Source of the DNA: Lingula anatina
Lineage: Eukaryota; Brachiopoda; Lingulata; Lingulida; Lingulidae
DNA: 64,000 bases
Assembly: GCF_001039355.2 (NCBI RefSeq)
Contig: NW_019775514.1
Coordinates: 261,926-325,925, forward strand
Direction: 5' to 3'
Below, piece after piece: positions 60,066 through 64,000 of the stretch. A model generated the notes under the pieces. It was not told the origin of the DNA. It saw only the letters and a list, made by a program, of their open reading frames with translations, and ran no database searches. A program made the position numbers and the translations under genes. Each line of letters starts with the position of its first letter. Position 1 is the stretch's first letter.

Positions 60066-64000
<3,935 letters not shown>

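Overview
The window is animal nuclear DNA. It is AT-rich, and every long gene is split by GT-AG introns. The proteins are those of metazoans: SDS-type serine dehydratase, PP4 catalytic subunit, flotillin-2, APC7, mitochondrial-type peptidyl-tRNA hydrolase 2 and a chloride-binding animal alpha-amylase. There is no bacterial-style gene organisation. The amylase carries an extra C-terminal region of the kind known from invertebrate amylases. The DNA is crowded with short inverted-repeat transposons, which fits a marine invertebrate with a polymorphic genome. The phylum cannot be fixed from the sequence alone.

Layout. Positions 1-1050 hold degenerate repeats. Positions 1051-22668 (unit A) and 26612-43849 (unit B) are two versions of the same segment. 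Each carries SDS (minus), PPP4C (minus) and FLOT2 (plus), then the 3' end of ANAPC7 (minus). Unit A stops inside an ANAPC7 intron, so it holds only the last two ANAPC7 exons; unit B runs on into the complete gene. A 3.9 kb spacer without a convincing gene lies between the units. All six duplicated genes could be assembled exon by exon with intact reading frames. The units differ mainly in introns and in private transposon insertions. They are either a real segmental duplication or two haplotypes left side by side by the assembler, and the sequence alone does not decide this.

To the right of unit B, ANAPC7 (minus, 43305-48912) and PTRH2 (plus, 49037-50863) are head to head with 124 bp between start codons. 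Each has one extra base in a homopolymer inside an otherwise conserved exon, which suggests base-calling errors. Then come a repeat-rich stretch, a small gene for a predicted 74-residue secreted peptide (promoter near 53650, coding exons 55219-56241), about 3.8 kb with no supported gene, and the alpha-amylase gene (60066 to beyond the window end).

The genes do not form a pathway. They are housekeeping or digestive genes that happen to be neighbours. The functional arrangements visible are two divergent gene pairs (PPP4C/FLOT2 and ANAPC7/PTRH2), the convergent FLOT2/ANAPC7 pair, and an unusual perfect inverted repeat around the TATA box of the peptide gene. Several non-autonomous DNA transposon families can be delimited. 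Three insertions have matching target duplications at an empty site in the other unit or good terminal repeats: a Mutator-like element, a foldback element and a MITE family with five copies.
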